Shown here: positions 7,583 to 9,453 of the stretch, piece by piece | How the letters are laid out: every line of letters starts with the position of its first letter | Position numbering within the stretch: position 1 is the stretch's first letter | Assembly (NCBI GenBank): GCA_007120555.1 | Contig: SKNL01000204.1 | Span: 1 to 9,453, forward strand | Origin: Balneolales bacterium | GTDB lineage: Bacteria; Bacteroidota; Rhodothermia; Balneolales; Natronogracilivirgulaceae | Direction of reading: 5' to 3' | DNA: 9,453 bases | Made by a program: the position numbers and the translations under genes | The notes under the pieces: generated by a model | Database searches by the model: none | Told to the model about the DNA's origin: nothing | The model's input: only the letters and a program-made list of their open reading frames with translations

Positions 7583-7603
7583 TGGCAGGATATAATCTTG
7601 CCA
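7583..7603. promoter_or_regulatory. 21-base near-perfect inverted repeat enclosing a TATAAT box
   Basis: Arms TGGCAGGAT and ATCTTGCCA flank a three-base centre. Eight of nine arm positions are complementary and the ninth is a G/T pair. TATAAT at 7591-7596 reads rightward toward GH97, but no TTGACA-like -35 lies 16-18 bases upstream. The element is also about 45 bases upstream of the amidohydrolase ATG on the other strand. A dimeric repressor bound here would cover a -10 box, so an operator for one or both flanking genes is a reasonable inference. A transcribed hairpin is the alternative. Confidence 0.45.
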
Positions 7604-7611
7604 CTGTGTGT

Positions 7612-7624
7612 CAGCCGGAGGCTG
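7612..7624 (+). repeat. Short hairpin CAGCC-GGA-GGCTG
   Basis: Perfect five-base arms around a three-base loop, eight bases to the right of the 21-base inverted repeat. If the TATAAT at 7591 drives rightward transcription, this hairpin would sit very near the 5' end of the GH97 leader RNA and could stabilise it. No terminator-like T run follows. Function is not shown. Confidence 0.3.
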
Positions 7625-7705
7625 TCATGCTTGGTTCATGGCATTGGATGGAAAGTTCGTTTCAAGGTTGGGAAAACGGCGTGCCGACAGAGCGCAGCAA
7701 GATAC

Positions 7706-7737
7706 GAATATGCAAAAAGGACATGAATATCCAAAAA
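7706..7737. repeat. Imperfect 13-base direct repeat, 19-base period
   Basis: GAATATGCAAAAA (7706-7718) and GAATATCCAAAAA (7725-7737) match at 12 of 13 positions and start 19 bases apart. The spacing approaches two helical turns, so tandem activator half-sites upstream of GH97 are conceivable; A-rich chance repetition is equally possible. Confidence 0.3.
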
Positions 7738-7915
7738 AACAATCGGAGAAGCTCACAGCGGCCATGGCACCTGAGCCTTCCGGTTATTTTAGCGCTTTTT
7801 GTCCAAATACGTTACCTTTTCAGCATACATAGACAAACAGCTGCCAGCAAACTTGAAAAATATGCCGGCAGGTTTCAGGGTGCTTTCACCGGTCTTGAAC
7901 CACTAACCGATACAC

Positions 7916-7920
7916 AGGGA
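7916..7920 (+). promoter_or_regulatory. Ribosome binding site of the GH97 gene
   Basis: AGGGA five bases before the ATG at 7926 supports that start. An in-frame stop at 7896-7898 with no ATG, GTG or TTG between rules out an upstream start. Confidence 0.5.
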
Positions 7921-7925
7921 ATCTC

Positions 7926-9453
7926 ATGGGCTCACGATTTGTAGTCATTCTTGTCGCGGTTGCCGCGCTTGTTGCATTGCTTCTTTTCCTCTACGCACGA
8001 GGTATTGACACCGGAACCCACGGTGTCACTTCACCGGGTTACATCAACACCGTCATTTTTCAGCTGGACGGGGACGGAGTCCCGCACTATTCGGTCGAGC
8101 ATCGGGGCAAGAAGGTCCTGGCGCGGTCCCGGCTGGGATTTGAACTGGACGGAGTGCCCGATTTGCGCGACAATTTTGTCGTCACATCGGTCGACTTCAG
8201 AGAGGTCGATGAAACCTGGGAGCAGGTCTGGGGCGAAAAACAGTCCATCCGGAACAACTACAACGAGTTGCGGGTGAACCTGGCCGAGGACCGTGATGAC
8301 GGACGCGAACTCACCGTCATCTTCCGCGCCTACGACGACGGCATTGCCTTCCGCTATGAATTCCCCGAACAGCCGCACCTCGATACGCTTGTTATCATGG
8401 ACGAGCTCACACAATTCGCCCTCACAGGCAACCACCGCTCCTGGTACATCGACGCCTACCAGTGGAACCGGTTCGAGTACCTGTTCAAGGACACCCCGCT
8501 CTCGCAGGCCGACACCGTCCACACCCCCCTCACCATGCAGACCGACGGCGGACTCTATCTCAGCTTCCACGAGGCCGCCCTGGTCGACTACTCCACCATG
8601 ACGCTGGAACGGGTGGACGGGTACACGCTGCAGGCCAACATCATGCCGTGGTCGGACGGTGTGCGCGTGCGCGGATCGGCACCCATGGCAACCCCGTGGC
8701 GCACCTTGCAGATAGCCGACGGTCCCGGCAAACTCATTACATCCTACCTCATCCTCAACCTGAACGAACCCAACAAGATCGGGGATACCTCCTGGATCAG
8801 GCCCGGCAAATATGTCGGCATCTGGTGGGGGATGCACCTGGACAAGTACACCTGGGGGCGCGGACCGAAGCTCGGAGCCACTACCGAGCGGGCCAAACGC
8901 TACATCGACTTCGCCGCCGAACACGGATTCGACCATGTGCTGGTGGAAGGGTGGAACCCCGGCTGGGACGAAAACTGGTACGAGAGCGGCGTGGTCTTTG
9001 ACTTCACCGAATCCATCCCCGAATTTGACCTGGAAGGCGTGGCGCAGTACGCTCTGGACAACGGAACCCGGCTGATGGGGCATCACGAAAACTCGGCCAC
9101 AGTGCTTCATTACGAATCGCAGATGGAAGAAGGCTTTGCCCTGTACGAGCGCCTGGGCGTGCGAGCGGTGAAGACGGGCTATGTGGGACACGGACGTGAG
9201 ATCATGCGCTACGACGAACATGGCAACGAGCAGTTCGAGTGGCACCACGGCCAGTTCATGGTGGACCATCACCAGCGGGTGGTGGAGCTGGCCGCATCCC
9301 ACAAAATCTCCCTGAATGTGCATGAAGGCGTGAAGGACACCGGCCTGCGGCGCACCTGGCCGAACCTGATGACGCGCGAGGTGGCCCGCGGACAGGAGTA
9401 CAACGCCTGGGGCGGCGGTGACGGGCTTTGGGAGGGGCAGGGCAACCCGCCCG
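7926..9453 (+). CDS. GH97 family glycoside hydrolase, SusB-like inverting subgroup (3' end beyond window)
   Basis: Exo-acting alpha-glycosidase, most likely an alpha-glucosidase working outside the cytoplasm on starch-type oligosaccharides. A hydrophobic N-terminal segment (about 5-23) serves as signal peptide or membrane anchor; no lipobox is seen. The N-terminal beta-sandwich follows with YDDGIAFRYEFP (136-147) and FEYLF (E184 is a possible calcium ligand). The barrel begins near KYVGIWWGM (295) and includes LVEGWNPGW (339-347). By alignment from memory with Bacteroides SusB, general-base Glu residues correspond to E388 (MGHHENS) and E467 (NVHEGV), the calcium ligand to E485 and the general acid to E491 (ARGQEY). 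The position that is the nucleophilic Asp in retaining members is G418 (VKTGYV), which places this protein in the inverting group. SusB has about 738 residues; 509 are present here and the C-terminal domain lies outside the window. No SusC/D-like genes are visible. Confidence 0.93.
   Translation, partial: MGSRFVVILVAVAALVALLLFLYARGIDTGTHGVTSPGYINTVIFQLDGDGVPHYSVEHRGKKVLARSRLGFELDGVPDLRDNFVVTSVDFREVDETWEQVWGEKQSIRNNYNELRVNLAEDRDDGRELTVIFRAYDDGIAFRYEFPEQPHLDTLVIMDELTQFALTGNHRSWYIDAYQWNRFEYLFKDTPLSQADTVHTPLTMQTDGGLYLSFHEAALVDYSTMTLERVDGYTLQANIMPWSDGVRVRGSAPMATPWRTLQIADGPGKLITSYLILNLNEPNKIGDTSWIRPGKYVGIWWGMHLDKYTWGRGPKLGATTERAKRYIDFAAEHGFDHVLVEGWNPGWDENWYESGVVFDFTESIPEFDLEGVAQYALDNGTRLMGHHENSATVLHYESQMEEGFALYERLGVRAVKTGYVGHGREIMRYDEHGNEQFEWHHGQFMVDHHQRVVELAASHKISLNVHEGVKDTGLRRTWPNLMTREVARGQEYNAWGGGDGLWEGQGNPP

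Larger units (their letters stand above)
7539..7925. promoter_or_regulatory. 387-base divergent intergenic region, amidohydrolase operon / GH97
   Basis: It separates the leftward amidohydrolase operon from the rightward GH97 gene and must carry both promoters. Visible structure is a 21-base inverted repeat with an internal TATAAT (7583-7603), a small hairpin (7612-7624), a ten-base palindrome CGGCGTGCCG (7677-7686) and a spaced direct repeat (7706-7737), the first three in its left half. On the minus strand a TATAAA about 20 bases before the amidohydrolase ATG is a loose -10 candidate. Reading frames across the region (for example 7723-7944 +) use codons unlike their neighbours and I do not accept them. 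The 7738-7915 stretch shows nothing beyond an imperfect CTGCC/GGCAG pairing near 7840-7872. Confidence 0.5.

Noticed and set aside
7723..7944. Possible 73-residue protein (MNIQKNNRRSSQRPWHLSLP start, one hydrophobic stretch) overlapping the GH97 start
   Set aside because: The AGGA lies too close to its ATG, third-position GC is clearly lower than in the neighbouring genes, and nothing in the product is recognisable. It remains a remote possibility as a leader peptide.
8031..9323. 430-codon open frame on the minus strand opposite the GH97 gene
   Set aside because: The plus-strand GH97 frame is supported by catalytic motifs along the whole stretch; the antisense product is V/G/H-rich with no recognisable domain.

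Overview
The window carries six protein genes and no RNA genes, IS elements or CRISPR. It looks like chromosomal DNA of a moderately GC-rich member of the Bacteroidota/Rhodothermota/Balneolota group. The clues are a periplasmic-TPR sensor histidine kinase, a SusB-like GH97 glycosidase, a tandem pair of secreted COG1228-type amidohydrolases, and weak or absent Shine-Dalgarno sequences before most starts. The taxon is an inference from gene content only.

Left part (8-4875): two signalling units lie back to back. On the minus strand a membrane histidine kinase (702-2393) and an OmpR/PhoB-type response regulator (8-712) overlap by 11 bases and form a classical two-component operon. Divergent from it, across 262 bases containing several short palindromes, lies a second kinase (2656-4875). 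It has a lipoprotein-like signal sequence, about six TPR repeats, one membrane helix and a HisKA/HATPase_c core, but no receiver domain and no regulator of its own next to it.

Middle part (4941-7538): a minus-strand operon of two secreted amidohydrolase paralogues. The upstream protein keeps the expected metal-ligand histidines and catalytic Asp and ends in a His-rich tail. The downstream protein keeps the fold signatures but has lost nearly every metal-site residue, so the pair reads as one enzyme plus one catalytically dead partner. This is the most interesting observation in the window.

Right part (7539-9453): a 387-base divergent intergenic region holds a near-perfect 21-base inverted repeat centred on a TATAAT box, a small hairpin and a spaced direct repeat. 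It is followed by the first 509 codons of a GH97 glycosidase, cut by the window edge. All three catalytic-core Glu residues expected of the inverting, SusB-like subgroup are present.

I see no clearly new multi-gene system. The long open frames antisense to the amidohydrolases and to the GH97 gene are best explained as shadows of GC-rich coding DNA.
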